NCBI GenBank assembly: GCA_046735115.1
Contig: JBKPSR010000059.1
Coordinates: 1 to 64,000, forward strand
Direction: 5' to 3'
DNA length: 64,000 nt
From: JACVRW01 sp046735115
GTDB lineage: Bacteria > Actinomycetota > Thermoleophilia > Solirubrobacterales > Thermoleophilaceae
Shown here: positions 47,741 to 56,135 of the stretch, piece after piece
How positions within the stretch are numbered: position 1 is the first letter of the stretch
How the letters are laid out: each line of letters begins with the position of its first letter
The notes under the pieces: model-generated
What the model was told of the DNA's origin: nothing
Databases searched by the model: none
Seen by the model: only the letters and a program-made list of their open reading frames with translations
Translations under genes and position numbers: made by a program

Positions 47741-48532
47741 GTGCCGTCCTCCCACCCGCTCCTGGTCCAGCTTGCACGGGTCTGGCGCCTGAGTGGGCGC
47801 TGGCTCCCGAACGGCTGGCTCGACGCAATTCGTCAGCTCGCCCTGTTCGCAGGCGCGTACTACCTGTACCGGATCGTCCGCGGCATCGTCGACGGCCAGG
47901 CGGCGCTCGCCTTCGAGAACGCGCGCCACCTCGTCGACGCCGAGCGCGCTCTCGGACTGTTCTTCGAGCCCGGTCTGCAGGCCTGGGCCGAGGGCACGCA
48001 CTGGATCACCACCGTGTCGAGCTGGATGTACGTGAACTCTCACTTCGTGGTGACGACCACGTTCCTGATCTGGCTCTACATCTGGCGCAACCATGCCTTC
48101 TACTTCGTGCGCAACATGTTCCTGGTGGCGATGAGCCTGGCGCTCGTGGGCTACATGGCCTACCCGGCCGCGCCGCCGCGCTTCCTGCCCGAGTGGGGCT
48201 TCAGCGACTCCGTCGCGAGCTTCGTCGGCGAGCACGCGGAGCAGAGCGCGAACGTGCTCTACAACCCGTTCGCGGCCGTGCCGAGCATGCACGTGGCGTT
48301 CGCGCTGATGATCGCGGTGCCGGCGATCATGCTCGTCAAGCACCGCATCTTCAAGGTCCTGTGGGCCATCTACCCCTTCGTGGTGACCTTCGTCGTGATG
48401 GTCACCGCCAACCACTTCTGGCTCGACGCCGCGCTCGGCGCGCTCGTGGCCGCTCTCTCGGCTTACGCCGCCTACGCGGCGTTCGCCCGCGCTCGCCCGG
48501 AGGACTGGGCGTGGCGCACAGCCCACGCATGA
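47741..48532 (+). CDS. PAP2-superfamily membrane phosphatase/transferase (inositolphosphotransferase-like)
   Basis: 263 aa with about six helices. The catalytic core of the PAP2 / inositolphosphorylceramide-synthase-like group is visible: VPSMHVAFALMIAVP (conserved Ser-x-His) and, one helix later, ANHFWLDAALGALVA (His and Asp of the phosphate-binding site). A YPAAPPRFLPEWGF loop is typical of the Aur1-like subgroup that acts on inositol phospholipids. It may remove or transfer phosphoinositol head groups. Its stop overlaps the CDP-alcohol transferase start by ATGA, a direct link to phosphatidylinositol metabolism. Confidence 0.85.
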   Translation: MPSSHPLLVQLARVWRLSGRWLPNGWLDAIRQLALFAGAYYLYRIVRGIVDGQAALAFENARHLVDAERALGLFFEPGLQAWAEGTHWITTVSSWMYVNSHFVVTTTFLIWLYIWRNHAFYFVRNMFLVAMSLALVGYMAYPAAPPRFLPEWGFSDSVASFVGEHAEQSANVLYNPFAAVPSMHVAFALMIAVPAIMLVKHRIFKVLWAIYPFVVTFVVMVTANHFWLDAALGALVAALSAYAAYAAFARARPEDWAWRTAHA

Positions 48533-49137
48533 GCATCCGCACGACCGCGGAGATGCGGGCGCTCGCGCGGAACCGCCTGATCGAGTCAAGGCTCACGCCG
48601 AACGCGATCTCGATCACCGGCCTCGTGGGGAACCTGATCGCGGCCGTGCTGATACTCGAGGAGCACTTCGTCCTCGCCGGGGTGGCGTTCATCCTCGGCT
48701 CGCTCTGCGACATGTTCGACGGCCGCTACTCGCGGATGTCGGGCAAGGGAACTCCCTTCGGCGCGTTCCTCGACTCGACCCTCGACCGCGTGGAGGAGGG
48801 AGTCGTGCTGGCGGCTGTGGCGGCCTGGTTCGCCAAGAACAGCAACGAGCTTGCCGTCGCCGGCACGGTGATAGCCGTCGTGGGCTCCTACATGGTCAGC
48901 TACACGCGCGCCCGCGCGGAGGCGCTCGGCGTCGAGTGCAAGGTGGGGATCGCTTCCCGCGCGGTCCGGGTAGTAATCCTGTCGGTGGGCCTGGTGTTCG
49001 CCGCCGGCGAGCTGATCCCCGATCTTGACCTGCTCGAGGCGGCGATCTACGTGATGGCCGCGCTCACCGTTTTCACGGCACTTCAGAGGGTGCTCCACGT
49101 GCGCCGGCAACTGGCCCGCGCCGCGGGCACCGTGTAA
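48529..49137 (+). CDS. CDP-alcohol phosphatidyltransferase (phosphatidylinositol-phosphate synthase-like)
   Basis: Transfers a phosphatidyl group from CDP-diacylglycerol to an alcohol, here likely inositol phosphate given the inositol-phosphate synthase next door. 202 aa with six helices. The signature is CDMFDGRYSRMSGKGTPFG..DSTLDR: the D-x2-D-G-x2-x-R-x8-G-x3-D-x3-D frame is complete, but Ser replaces the usual Ala before Arg. Start ATG 48529 overlaps the PAP2 stop (ATGA). The frame reads back into the upstream genes, which is only shadow. Confidence 0.9.
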   Translation: MSIRTTAEMRALARNRLIESRLTPNAISITGLVGNLIAAVLILEEHFVLAGVAFILGSLCDMFDGRYSRMSGKGTPFGAFLDSTLDRVEEGVVLAAVAAWFAKNSNELAVAGTVIAVVGSYMVSYTRARAEALGVECKVGIASRAVRVVILSVGLVFAAGELIPDLDLLEAAIYVMAALTVFTALQRVLHVRRQLARAAGTV

Positions 49138-49169
49138 CCCAAACGACCTTGGCGGGTGTGTTCTCCTCG

Positions 49170-50354
49170 ATGACTGATTCGAATATCGCTTCCAACGGCG
49201 GCTCGCGCTACCAGAGCGGAAAGGTGCGCGTCGCCATCATCGGCGTCGGCAACTGCGCCTCCTCCCTGGTGCAGGGAGTCGAGTACTACAAGGACGCCGA
49301 CCCCCGAAACTCGGTCCCGGGCCTCATGCACGTCGACCTCGGCGGCTACCACGTCCGGGACATCGAGTTCAGCGCCGCCTTCGACATCGACGCGGACAAG
49401 GTCGGAAAGGACCTCTCCGAGGCGATCTGGTCAGGTCAGAACAACACGATCAAGTTCGCCGACGTGCCGAGCCTCGGCGTGCCCGTCCACCGCGGCATGA
49501 CTCACGACGGGCTCGGCAAGTACCTCAAGGAGAAGATCACGAAGGCGCCGGGCGAGACCGACGACATCGTGAGCATCCTCAAGGAGACGAAGACAGACGT
49601 GGTCGTCTCCTACCTCCCGGTCGGCTCCGAGGAGGCAACCAAGTGGTACGTCGAGAAGATCATCGAGGCCGGCTGCGGCTTCGTGAACTGCATCCCGGTG
49701 TTCATCGCCAAGGAGAACTACTGGGCTAACCGGTTCCAGAAGGCCGGGCTCCCGATCGTCGGCGACGACATCAAGTCGCAGGTCGGCGCGACGATCGTCC
49801 ACCGCATGCTCGCGCGGCTCTTCCACGAGCGCGGCGTGGAGATGAAGCGCACGTCGCAGCTGAACGTGGGCGGCAACATGGACTTCTACAACATGCTCGA
49901 GCGCGAGCGGCTCGAGTCCAAGAAGATCTCGAAGACGAACGCCGTGACCTCGATCATGGGCCACGAGCTCCCCAAGGACGACGTCTACATCGGCCCGTCG
50001 GACTACGTGCCGTGGCTGACCGACCGCAAGTGGGCGCACATCCGGCTCGAGGGCGAGGCCTTCGGCGACGTGCCGCTGACGCTCGAGGCCAAGCTCGAGG
50101 TGTGGGACTCGCCGAACTCGGCCGGCATCGTCATCGACGCGGTGCGCTGCTGCAAGCTGGCGCTGAACCACGGGCTCGGCGGCCCGATCGCGGGCGCGTC
50201 GGCGTACCTGATGAAGTCGCCGCCGGAGCAGCACCCCGACCCGGTCGCGCGCGACATGGTGGAGGACTTCATCGCGGAGTACGGCGGGGCGCCGGGGCTG
50301 CCGGGGCAGAAGCCCGCGCCGGCGAAAGCCGAGACCACGATCGACACCGCTTAG
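49170..50354 (+). CDS. ino1: Inositol-1-phosphate synthase
   Basis: Converts glucose-6-phosphate to 1L-myo-inositol-1-phosphate with NAD. Up to 394 aa: NAD loop VRVAIIGVGNCASSLVQGVEYY, VVSYLPVGSEEATKWY, FVNCIPVFIAKENYW, DDIKSQVGATIVHRML, QLNVGGNMDFYNML and DAVRCCKLALNHGLGG are actinobacterial Ino1 hallmarks. Starts at TTG 49149 or ATG 49170 are possible; neither has a ribosome site, and I chose the ATG. Feeds phosphatidylinositol and possibly mycothiol-type thiol synthesis. A large hairpin follows 6 nt after the stop. Confidence 0.95.
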   Translation: MTDSNIASNGGSRYQSGKVRVAIIGVGNCASSLVQGVEYYKDADPRNSVPGLMHVDLGGYHVRDIEFSAAFDIDADKVGKDLSEAIWSGQNNTIKFADVPSLGVPVHRGMTHDGLGKYLKEKITKAPGETDDIVSILKETKTDVVVSYLPVGSEEATKWYVEKIIEAGCGFVNCIPVFIAKENYWANRFQKAGLPIVGDDIKSQVGATIVHRMLARLFHERGVEMKRTSQLNVGGNMDFYNMLERERLESKKISKTNAVTSIMGHELPKDDVYIGPSDYVPWLTDRKWAHIRLEGEAFGDVPLTLEAKLEVWDSPNSAGIVIDAVRCCKLALNHGLGGPIAGASAYLMKSPPEQHPDPVARDMVEDFIAEYGGAPGLPGQKPAPAKAETTIDTA

Positions 50355-50359
50355 CGCCA

Positions 50360-50404
50360 ACAATCCTGGCTAGACCACCGTATAGGTGGCTAATCCAGGA
50401 TTGT
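50360..50404. repeat. Intergenic hairpin of the ACAATCCTGG family, copy 2 (possible ino1 terminator)
   Basis: Outer arms ACAATCCTGG / CCAGGATTGT are perfect 10-bp complements; inner TAG..CCACC pairs with GGTGG..CTA around a GTATA loop. It lies just after the ino1 stop. Shares outer-arm sequence with the element at 33297-33343. No T-tract, so either a non-canonical terminator or a dispersed repeat. Confidence 0.65.
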
Positions 50405-50470
50405 CCGTCCGGGGCAGCCGCCGTCGTTCGGCAACCGGGCGGTCGGGCGCTCAGGAATATCCTGCGCGAG

Positions 50471-52309
50471 GTGCCCTTCAGCATCGCGCAGGTCACCCCG
50501 TGGCCCTGGGAGCAGCGCCACGAGGTCAACCGCTTCGTGGAGCGGCTCTCCGACGAGCTGTGCGCGCGCGGCCACCGCGTCGTGGTCATCGCGCCGTCGG
50601 ATTCGCGTGAGCTGATCCGCGACGGCCGCGCCGTCGTAAAGGCGATGCGCTCGGACCCTGGTGCGCTGTGGTCGGCTCCGGGCTGCGCCTCCCTCGTTGC
50701 GGTCGGCCAGTCGCTGCCGTTCCGGCGGGGCGGGTCGGTGTCGGTGCCGCTCGACGTCTCGCGGACGCTCGAGGAGCTGCTGAACCGCGCCGAGCTCGAC
50801 TTCCTGCATGTCCACGAGCCGTTCGCGCCGAGCGCGGCCTCGGCGGCGCTCCGGCACTCGCGGGCGCTGAACGTCGGGACCTTCCACTCGACCACGGAGC
50901 GGTTCGTCTCGACGCAGGTGGCTCGCAAGGTGGTCGAGCTCCTGTTCGGGCGGCTCGACGGCCGCACCGCCAGCTACGCCGCAACGCGGGACCTGGTCGA
51001 GCGCTACTTCCCCGGCGACTACACCGTGATCCATCCGGGCGCCGACCTTCAAGAGCGCGCCGGCACCAAGGAGTCCGGCCCGCCCGAGATCGTTTTCTCC
51101 GACGCCGAGGAGCGCGGCGCGCTCAGGATCTTCATCCGCGCACTCCGGCGCCTGCCGCATGAGCTCGACTGGCGCGCCACGATCTGGCTCCACGACCCGG
51201 CGTCCGCATCCGCCCCGACGCTGTCGCGGCGGCTCCGCGAGCGCGTCACACTCGCCGGCCCCGCCAACGGCTCCGAGGCCCAGCATCTCGCGCGCGCCAC
51301 GGTCGCCGTCGCCGCGTCGTCCGGCACCGCTCCCGCGCCACAGCTCGTGCTCCGCTCGATGGCCGGCGGCGCCGTGCCGGTCGTATCGCGGCTCCCGCAG
51401 TACGAGGAGCTCGTGCGCGACGGCGAGCTGGGTCCCCTGTTCGAGCCGCGCGACGCGCTCACACTGGCCGCCCAGCTCGAGCGCCTCCTGCGCGACCCGG
51501 GCCTGGTGCGCGGCTACACCGACGCGGTCGCCAGCCACAGGGCGGAGCTCGACTGGTCGCGCGCAGCCGACGAGTACGAGGAGCTCTACGAGCGGATCGC
51601 CGGCCGGCGCCACGAGGTGAACGGCCGGCAGCAGCTGCGCACGCGGCTCGGATCGCGCGGGTTCGTGCACGTGGACCTGCACATGCACACCGACCACTCG
51701 CCGGACTGCGCGACGCCGGTCGACACGCTGCTCGACACCGCCAAGCGAGTCGGCCTCGGCGCCATCGCGATCACCGACCACAACGAGATCTCCGGCGCCC
51801 TCGAGGCGCGGGAGCGCGCCAACGGCATCAAGGTGATCGTCGCCGAGGAGGTGAAGACGGCCGACCAGGGCGAGGTGATCGGGCTCTTCATCGAGGAGAA
51901 GATCCCGCGCGGCATGACGCTCCAGGAGACGATCGCCGAGATACGGCGCCAGGGGGGCCTCGTCTACGTCCCCCATCCCTTCGACCGGATGCATGCTGTG
52001 CCCGACTATGAGCACCTCCTGGACGTCGTGGAGGACATCGACGCGATCGAGGTCTTCAACCCGCGCGTGGCCTTCTCGGCCTTCAACGAGGAGGCGGCGC
52101 GCTTCGCGGCCAAGTACCGGATCGTCGCCGGAGCCGGGTCGGACAGCCACGTCGCACAGGGGCTCGGCTCCGTGAAGATCCGCATGCGCGACTTCGACGG
52201 ACCCGAGGAGTTCCTGGAGTCGCTGCGCGACGCGGACATCGTCCGCAAGAAGCAGTCGCTGCTGTACGTGCAGGCGCTCAAGTTCCTCCAGACGCGAGGC
52301 AAGAAGTGA
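50471..52309 (+). CDS. GT4-like glycosyltransferase fused to a PHP phosphoesterase domain
   Basis: 612 aa in two parts. Residues 1-390 look like a GT-B glycosyltransferase: IAQVTPWPWEQRHEVNRFVERLSDELCARGHRVVVIAP, HVHEPFAPSAA, NVGTFHSTTERFVS, and a C-terminal half with LRSMAGGAVPVVSRLPQYEELVRDGELGPLF. Residues from about 395 are a PHP (polymerase and histidinol phosphatase) domain: HVDLHMHTDHSPDC (metal HxH), IAITDHNEISGALEA, VYVPHPFDRMH and AGAGSDSHVAQGLG. Two-domain fusion of a sugar transferase with a metal phosphoesterase. GTG 50471; the frame is open further upstream in ino1 shadow. Stop overlaps the next gene (TGATG). Confidence 0.88.
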   Translation: MPFSIAQVTPWPWEQRHEVNRFVERLSDELCARGHRVVVIAPSDSRELIRDGRAVVKAMRSDPGALWSAPGCASLVAVGQSLPFRRGGSVSVPLDVSRTLEELLNRAELDFLHVHEPFAPSAASAALRHSRALNVGTFHSTTERFVSTQVARKVVELLFGRLDGRTASYAATRDLVERYFPGDYTVIHPGADLQERAGTKESGPPEIVFSDAEERGALRIFIRALRRLPHELDWRATIWLHDPASASAPTLSRRLRERVTLAGPANGSEAQHLARATVAVAASSGTAPAPQLVLRSMAGGAVPVVSRLPQYEELVRDGELGPLFEPRDALTLAAQLERLLRDPGLVRGYTDAVASHRAELDWSRAADEYEELYERIAGRRHEVNGRQQLRTRLGSRGFVHVDLHMHTDHSPDCATPVDTLLDTAKRVGLGAIAITDHNEISGALEARERANGIKVIVAEEVKTADQGEVIGLFIEEKIPRGMTLQETIAEIRRQGGLVYVPHPFDRMHAVPDYEHLLDVVEDIDAIEVFNPRVAFSAFNEEAARFAAKYRIVAGAGSDSHVAQGLGSVKIRMRDFDGPEEFLESLRDADIVRKKQSLLYVQALKFLQTRGKK

Positions 52310-52962
52310 TGCGTTCGAAAGGACAGGAGAGACCCCCGTCAAAAGCCAGTGGGACGGTGCCGGCAACTGACGACGAGATTCGCGAGAAGTACCTCGAGCG
52401 CGCGATCCGCGAGCTGAACCAGCTCACGCGCGACATCCAGTCCTGCGAGCTGTGCCCGCGCGGGAACCTCATGCCGGTGCTCGGCTCGGGGCACCCGCAG
52501 GCGGACATCATGCTGCTCAAGTTCGCTCCGATGCCGTCGGAGATCGAGGAGGGCGTGGCGTTCTACGGCCGTGCCGGCGGCGCACTGATGAAGAGCTTCA
52601 AGCGGCTTGGGATCGACCCGCTCGCCGTCTACGGCACCGTCTTCGTCAAGTGTCCGGTGCACGACACGGACGAATCGGCGCCCGCCTGCCGGGCGCGCGT
52701 GCTGGAGGAGATCGCGATCGTGCAGCCGCGCATGGTGGTCGTGATGGGCGACGAGGCGCTCGAGGAGCTGAACGAGCTCCACATCCCGCTCGGCCGCCAG
52801 CTGGACTGGAAGCCGGGCGAGCTGCAGCGCCTCACGCCCTCGATCGAGGCCCTCACCGTGCCGGACATCGACCGCTCGCTGGACGACGAGGAGGCGAAGC
52901 GCGAGTTCTGGGGCGCCTTCCGGGCGCTCGGCGAGTGGTACGCGGACTTCCCGCCCTACTGA
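52309..52962 (+). CDS. Uracil-DNA-glycosylase-superfamily protein with Fe-S cysteines, divergent
   Basis: 217 aa. Resembles family 4/5 uracil-DNA glycosylases: a cluster region CELCPRG near residue 44, later Cys in FVKCPV and APACRAR (four cysteines in the usual order) and a motif-1-like APMPSEIEEGVAFYGRAGGALMKSF. The canonical motif 1 is GEAPG..E..G.PF.GRAG; here the Gly-Glu is lost, and no clear HPS motif 2 is seen. It may be non-catalytic or have a different base. Start is ATG 52309 (overlapping the previous stop) or GTG 52306. Converges on the glycosidase gene. Confidence 0.75.
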   Translation: MRSKGQERPPSKASGTVPATDDEIREKYLERAIRELNQLTRDIQSCELCPRGNLMPVLGSGHPQADIMLLKFAPMPSEIEEGVAFYGRAGGALMKSFKRLGIDPLAVYGTVFVKCPVHDTDESAPACRARVLEEIAIVQPRMVVVMGDEALEELNELHIPLGRQLDWKPGELQRLTPSIEALTVPDIDRSLDDEEAKREFWGAFRALGEWYADFPPY

Positions 52963-52966
52963 GCGG

Positions 52967-54124
52967 CTAGCGCCCCAGACCGGCGAACCACGTCTCCCTC
53001 CAGCCGGACCAGCCCGTGATCGGCCACACCTGATGCAGCAGGGCGGGGCCCGGCGAGTCGTCGTAGCACGCCGCGTCCTTCGCCCGCGACGCGAGGCACC
53101 ACGTGTACCACGCCGGTCGCCTGTCGCCGCAGGCGCGAACCAGGCCCGTGTCCCACGGGAAGCCGGGCTTCTCCTGGCACACGGGCGCGCCCACATCGAC
53201 CTCCTCGCGCACGTTGTAGTAATTCATCCGGGTGATGCTGTCGTGCGACGCCAGCCCGGACGTCGTGTCGGTCATCCACCTCACCTGGGCGTCCTGCTCG
53301 GCCTCGGTCTGACCGGGAACGGAGTTGTCGTCGACGTGGGCTCCCGCCTCGGTCACCCAGATCGGGAGCCCGGCGCCCTTGGTGGCGCTGAGCGTCGTCA
53401 CCAGGTCGTCGGTGCTCAGGAAGCTCCTGCGCCTGACCCCCCCGTAGGCATGCCAGGAGACCGCGCTTCCGAACTGCCCGCCGGCCTGGTCGAAGAGCTT
53501 GACGTAGCGCTCGACGAAGGAGGTCCCGTCTGGGTGTCGCTTCAGCGTCCCGTCGGCGGCGTAGTGGTCGTTGAAGTCGGGGGACAGCAGCTTGTCGTCC
53601 GGGTGGCTTTGCTCCAGGTAGGCCTTGAGGCGCACCGACACGTCCGCCAGGAAGGACGCCCCCGAGGCGGTGAACGTCCACCCATTGAGGCCAGGCTCGT
53701 TCATCGGACTCCACCACTCGACCTCCGGCGAGAACCTGTCGATGAACGGCCGCACCTGGTCCATCCAGGCGTGACCGGTCAGCGCCACTCCCTGCCATGT
53801 CTGCGGCGGCACGGAGAACGACACCGCGATCTCCATGCCCCCAGGCTTCCGGGCCGCTGCGTTCGCCTCGGCGATCCGCGTCTGGATCTGGGCCAGATAG
53901 CCCGGATCGCTCAGCGACGCGAACTGAGCGATCAGCCGGAACGACTTCGGCTCGAGCTCGTCGAACGTCTCGTCGAGAGCCATCCTCGGAACGTGGAAAT
54001 CGTCGGAGATGCCCCAGCCTGATGGGCCCACGTTCGCCGAGGAAGGCGCCGGGAACGCGGCCAGGGAGGCGAGGACGAGAACGGCCAGAAGGACGACGGG
54101 GGCGCGTCCAGACACTCCCGCCAC
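52967..54124 (-). CDS. Secreted glycoside-hydrolase-like protein (clan A barrel)
   Basis: 385 aa with signal peptide VVLLAVLVLASLAAFPAPSSA. Barrel features: EWWSPMNEPGLNGW (Asn-Glu acid, about residue 140) and LPIWVTEAGAH (nucleophile Glu, about 265), in the order of GH5/GH39-type clan-A enzymes. Two C-terminal disulfide-like Cys pairs (CGDRRPAWYTWC). Related in layout to the proteins at 37408, 62194 and 63641. Substrate unknown; likely a cell-wall or plant-glycan enzyme. Confidence 0.8.
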   Translation of the reverse strand: MAGVSGRAPVVLLAVLVLASLAAFPAPSSANVGPSGWGISDDFHVPRMALDETFDELEPKSFRLIAQFASLSDPGYLAQIQTRIAEANAAARKPGGMEIAVSFSVPPQTWQGVALTGHAWMDQVRPFIDRFSPEVEWWSPMNEPGLNGWTFTASGASFLADVSVRLKAYLEQSHPDDKLLSPDFNDHYAADGTLKRHPDGTSFVERYVKLFDQAGGQFGSAVSWHAYGGVRRRSFLSTDDLVTTLSATKGAGLPIWVTEAGAHVDDNSVPGQTEAEQDAQVRWMTDTTSGLASHDSITRMNYYNVREEVDVGAPVCQEKPGFPWDTGLVRACGDRRPAWYTWCLASRAKDAACYDDSPGPALLHQVWPITGWSGWRETWFAGLGR

Positions 54125-54166
54125 GTTCTCATGGAACTAGGCGAACGCAAGCGGTACCCTCGCCGC

Positions 54167-54589
54167 ATGGCTGCCGAGGCCCGCGTGCTCGTCGTGGCGA
54201 ACCGCACCGCGGAGTCCCCCGAGCTGCTCGACGCCTTGCGCACGCGGACGATGCAGGGGCCCTGTCGGTTCACCCTGCTCGTGCCCTCGACACCGCATGG
54301 AATCGCATGGGCCGCGGACATGCACGGGGGAGGCGACGAGGCCGAGAGCCACCGAGCCTCGTTCCTCCAGGAGCTCCGCGAGGAGGGCCTCAACGTCAAC
54401 GACGCAAAGGTCGGCGACCCCGACCCGCTGGCCGCCATCCAGGACGAATGCAACTTCCACGAGTACGACGAGCTGATCGTCTCGACCCTGCCGCTGCACA
54501 TCTCGAAATGGCTGAAGGTGGACCTGCCCCGAAAGGCCGAGGCGGCCACCGGACTGCCCGTCAAGCACGTCGTGGGAAGCTCGGGCTGA
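54167..54589 (+). CDS. UspA-like nucleotide-binding protein, small
   Basis: 140 aa with a Rossmann-like start ARVLVVANRTAESPELLDALR and a C-terminal DELIVSTLPLHISKWLKVDL and GLPVKHVVGS, similar to a universal-stress-protein fold (alpha/beta with C-terminal strand). Typical USP ATP-binding G-x2-G-x9-G(S/T) is not evident, so nucleotide binding is doubtful. The frame opens at 54131, but ATG 54167 begins the conserved strand. TGATG links it to the next small gene. Confidence 0.7.
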   Translation: MAAEARVLVVANRTAESPELLDALRTRTMQGPCRFTLLVPSTPHGIAWAADMHGGGDEAESHRASFLQELREEGLNVNDAKVGDPDPLAAIQDECNFHEYDELIVSTLPLHISKWLKVDLPRKAEAATGLPVKHVVGSSG

Positions 54590-54762
54590 TGGACCTCGAG
54601 GAGCACACCGGAGTCGACCCTGTGATCGAGCGAACCTGCGCCGAGTGCGGGGCGAAACTGACCGAGGCCGAGATCCGCGCCTCGCTCGACACCGGCGGGC
54701 CCTTCCTCTGCACGGTGCACGCGAACGAAGAAGTGCAGCTGGACGAGGACGCCGGGATCTAG
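54589..54762 (+). CDS. Small acidic protein with a CxxC motif
   Basis: 57 aa, strongly acidic, starting MDLEEHTGVDPVIER, with CAECG at residues 17-21 and a C-terminal FLCTVHANEE. One CxxC plus Cys-x-x-His could bind zinc in a rubredoxin-like knuckle. It starts one base inside the previous stop (TGATG). No family recognised. Its end overlaps the stop of the converging RNA methyltransferase gene by 4 nt (54759-54762). Confidence 0.6.
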   Translation: MDLEEHTGVDPVIERTCAECGAKLTEAEIRASLDTGGPFLCTVHANEEVQLDEDAGI

Positions 54763-56135
54763 GAGCGGCGGCCCAGCAGCGCCACGCACTCGATGTGCGG
54801 GGTTTGCGGGAACATGTCGACCGGCCTGACGGTGCGCAGCGCATAGCCGCCGTCGTCGACCAGCTGGCGAGCGTTGGGGGCCAGCGTCGTGGGGTTGCAC
54901 GACACGTAGACGATCCGCTCCGCCCCGGCCTCGATGATCCGGCGCACGACCTTCTGCGAGAGGCCGGCGCGGGGCGGATCCACCACGATCACGTCCGGCC
55001 TCCCAGACTTCTCGAGCAGCTCGCGCATCACGAGGCGTACGTCACCGGCGAAGAAGCGCGCGTTGTCGATCCCGTTCAGCCTGGCGTTCTCGATCGCGTC
55101 TGCCACCGCCTCCTCGATCAGCTCCACTCCCCACACCTCGGCCGAATCGAGCGCGAGGACGAGGGCGATCGTCCCGATGCCGCAGAAGAGGTCGAGCACC
55201 CTTTCGCGGCCCGTCAGCCCGGCGAGCTCCGCGGCCACGCCGTAGAGCCGCTCGGCCATCTCGGTGTTCGTCTGGAAGAACGCATCCGGTGAGATCCGGA
55301 AGCGCAGCCCGCACAGCTCCTCCTCCAGCACGGCCGAGCCCTTGACTGTCCTGGATTCGCCGCCGCGGGTCGTCTCCGCGACGCCCTCGGCGCGCGTCCA
55401 CAGGAACGAGTCCGCCGGCGTCGCGGCGGCCAGCTCGTCGACGCGGAAGTCCGAGCCCGGGCTCGTGATCAGCCGTGCGTGCAGTTGTCCGGTGCGGCGC
55501 CCCTCGCGGACGACCAGGTTGCGGAGCAGGCCGGCCTGGGTCTCCCTGTCCCAGGCGCTCAGCCCCTCCGCGCGGCACCAGGCCTTCACCGCCTCGCGGA
55601 GCTCGTCCACCCGCTCCGAGGCCAGGATGTCCGCGGTCACGTCGTCGATCAGGTCGAAGCGGCCCGGCCGGTGGAAGCCGAGCACGAGCTCGCCCTGCTC
55701 GTCCTCCCCGAACGAGTACTCGAGCTTGTTGCGGTAGCGGAGCTCCCGCTCCGCCGGCACGATCGGCTCGACGGGCGGCTGCTCGAAGCCACCGATGCGC
55801 TCGAGCGCGTCGCGCACCTGCGACGCCTTCTCCTCGAGCTGGCGCTCGTAGGGCAGCACCTGCCAGGGCGCGCCGGGGTGCGGCGCCGCCGGATCGATGC
55901 GTTCCGGGCTCGGCTCGAGCAGCTCGACGAGCTCTGCCTCGGCCCACGAGCGCTTGGATTTCCCGATCCGAGCGCGCACCCGGTCGCCGGGCACCGCGCC
56001 GCGCACGAATACGACGTATCCGCTCTCGGTGCGCGCGACGCCGGCCCCGCCAAAGGCCAGTCGGTCGATCGTCAGGTCGAGCTCATCCCCGCGACGCGGG
56101 CGAGGGCGTGTTGTCTGCGGCTGAGTGGTCGTCAG
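54759..56135 (-). CDS. TrmA/RlmD-family RNA m5U methyltransferase, probable CTG start
   Basis: SAM-dependent uracil-C5 methyltransferase for tRNA or 23S rRNA. The standard-start frame (GTG 56006) loses half of the TRAM RNA-binding domain; upstream the frame continues RRGDELDLTIDRLAFGGAGVARTESGYVVFV to a CTG at 56135 that overlaps the previous stop as CTGA, giving 458 aa. Catalytic domain: FFQTNTEMAERLYG, VLDLFCGIGTIAL, VVDPPRAGLSQKV and YVSCNPTTLARN-like YVSCNPTTLAPN with the nucleophile Cys. The four N-terminal Fe-S cysteines of RlmD are missing. Specific target unknown. Confidence 0.88.
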   Translation of the reverse strand: MTTTQPQTTRPRPRRGDELDLTIDRLAFGGAGVARTESGYVVFVRGAVPGDRVRARIGKSKRSWAEAELVELLEPSPERIDPAAPHPGAPWQVLPYERQLEEKASQVRDALERIGGFEQPPVEPIVPAERELRYRNKLEYSFGEDEQGELVLGFHRPGRFDLIDDVTADILASERVDELREAVKAWCRAEGLSAWDRETQAGLLRNLVVREGRRTGQLHARLITSPGSDFRVDELAAATPADSFLWTRAEGVAETTRGGESRTVKGSAVLEEELCGLRFRISPDAFFQTNTEMAERLYGVAAELAGLTGRERVLDLFCGIGTIALVLALDSAEVWGVELIEEAVADAIENARLNGIDNARFFAGDVRLVMRELLEKSGRPDVIVVDPPRAGLSQKVVRRIIEAGAERIVYVSCNPTTLAPNARQLVDDGGYALRTVRPVDMFPQTPHIECVALLGRRS

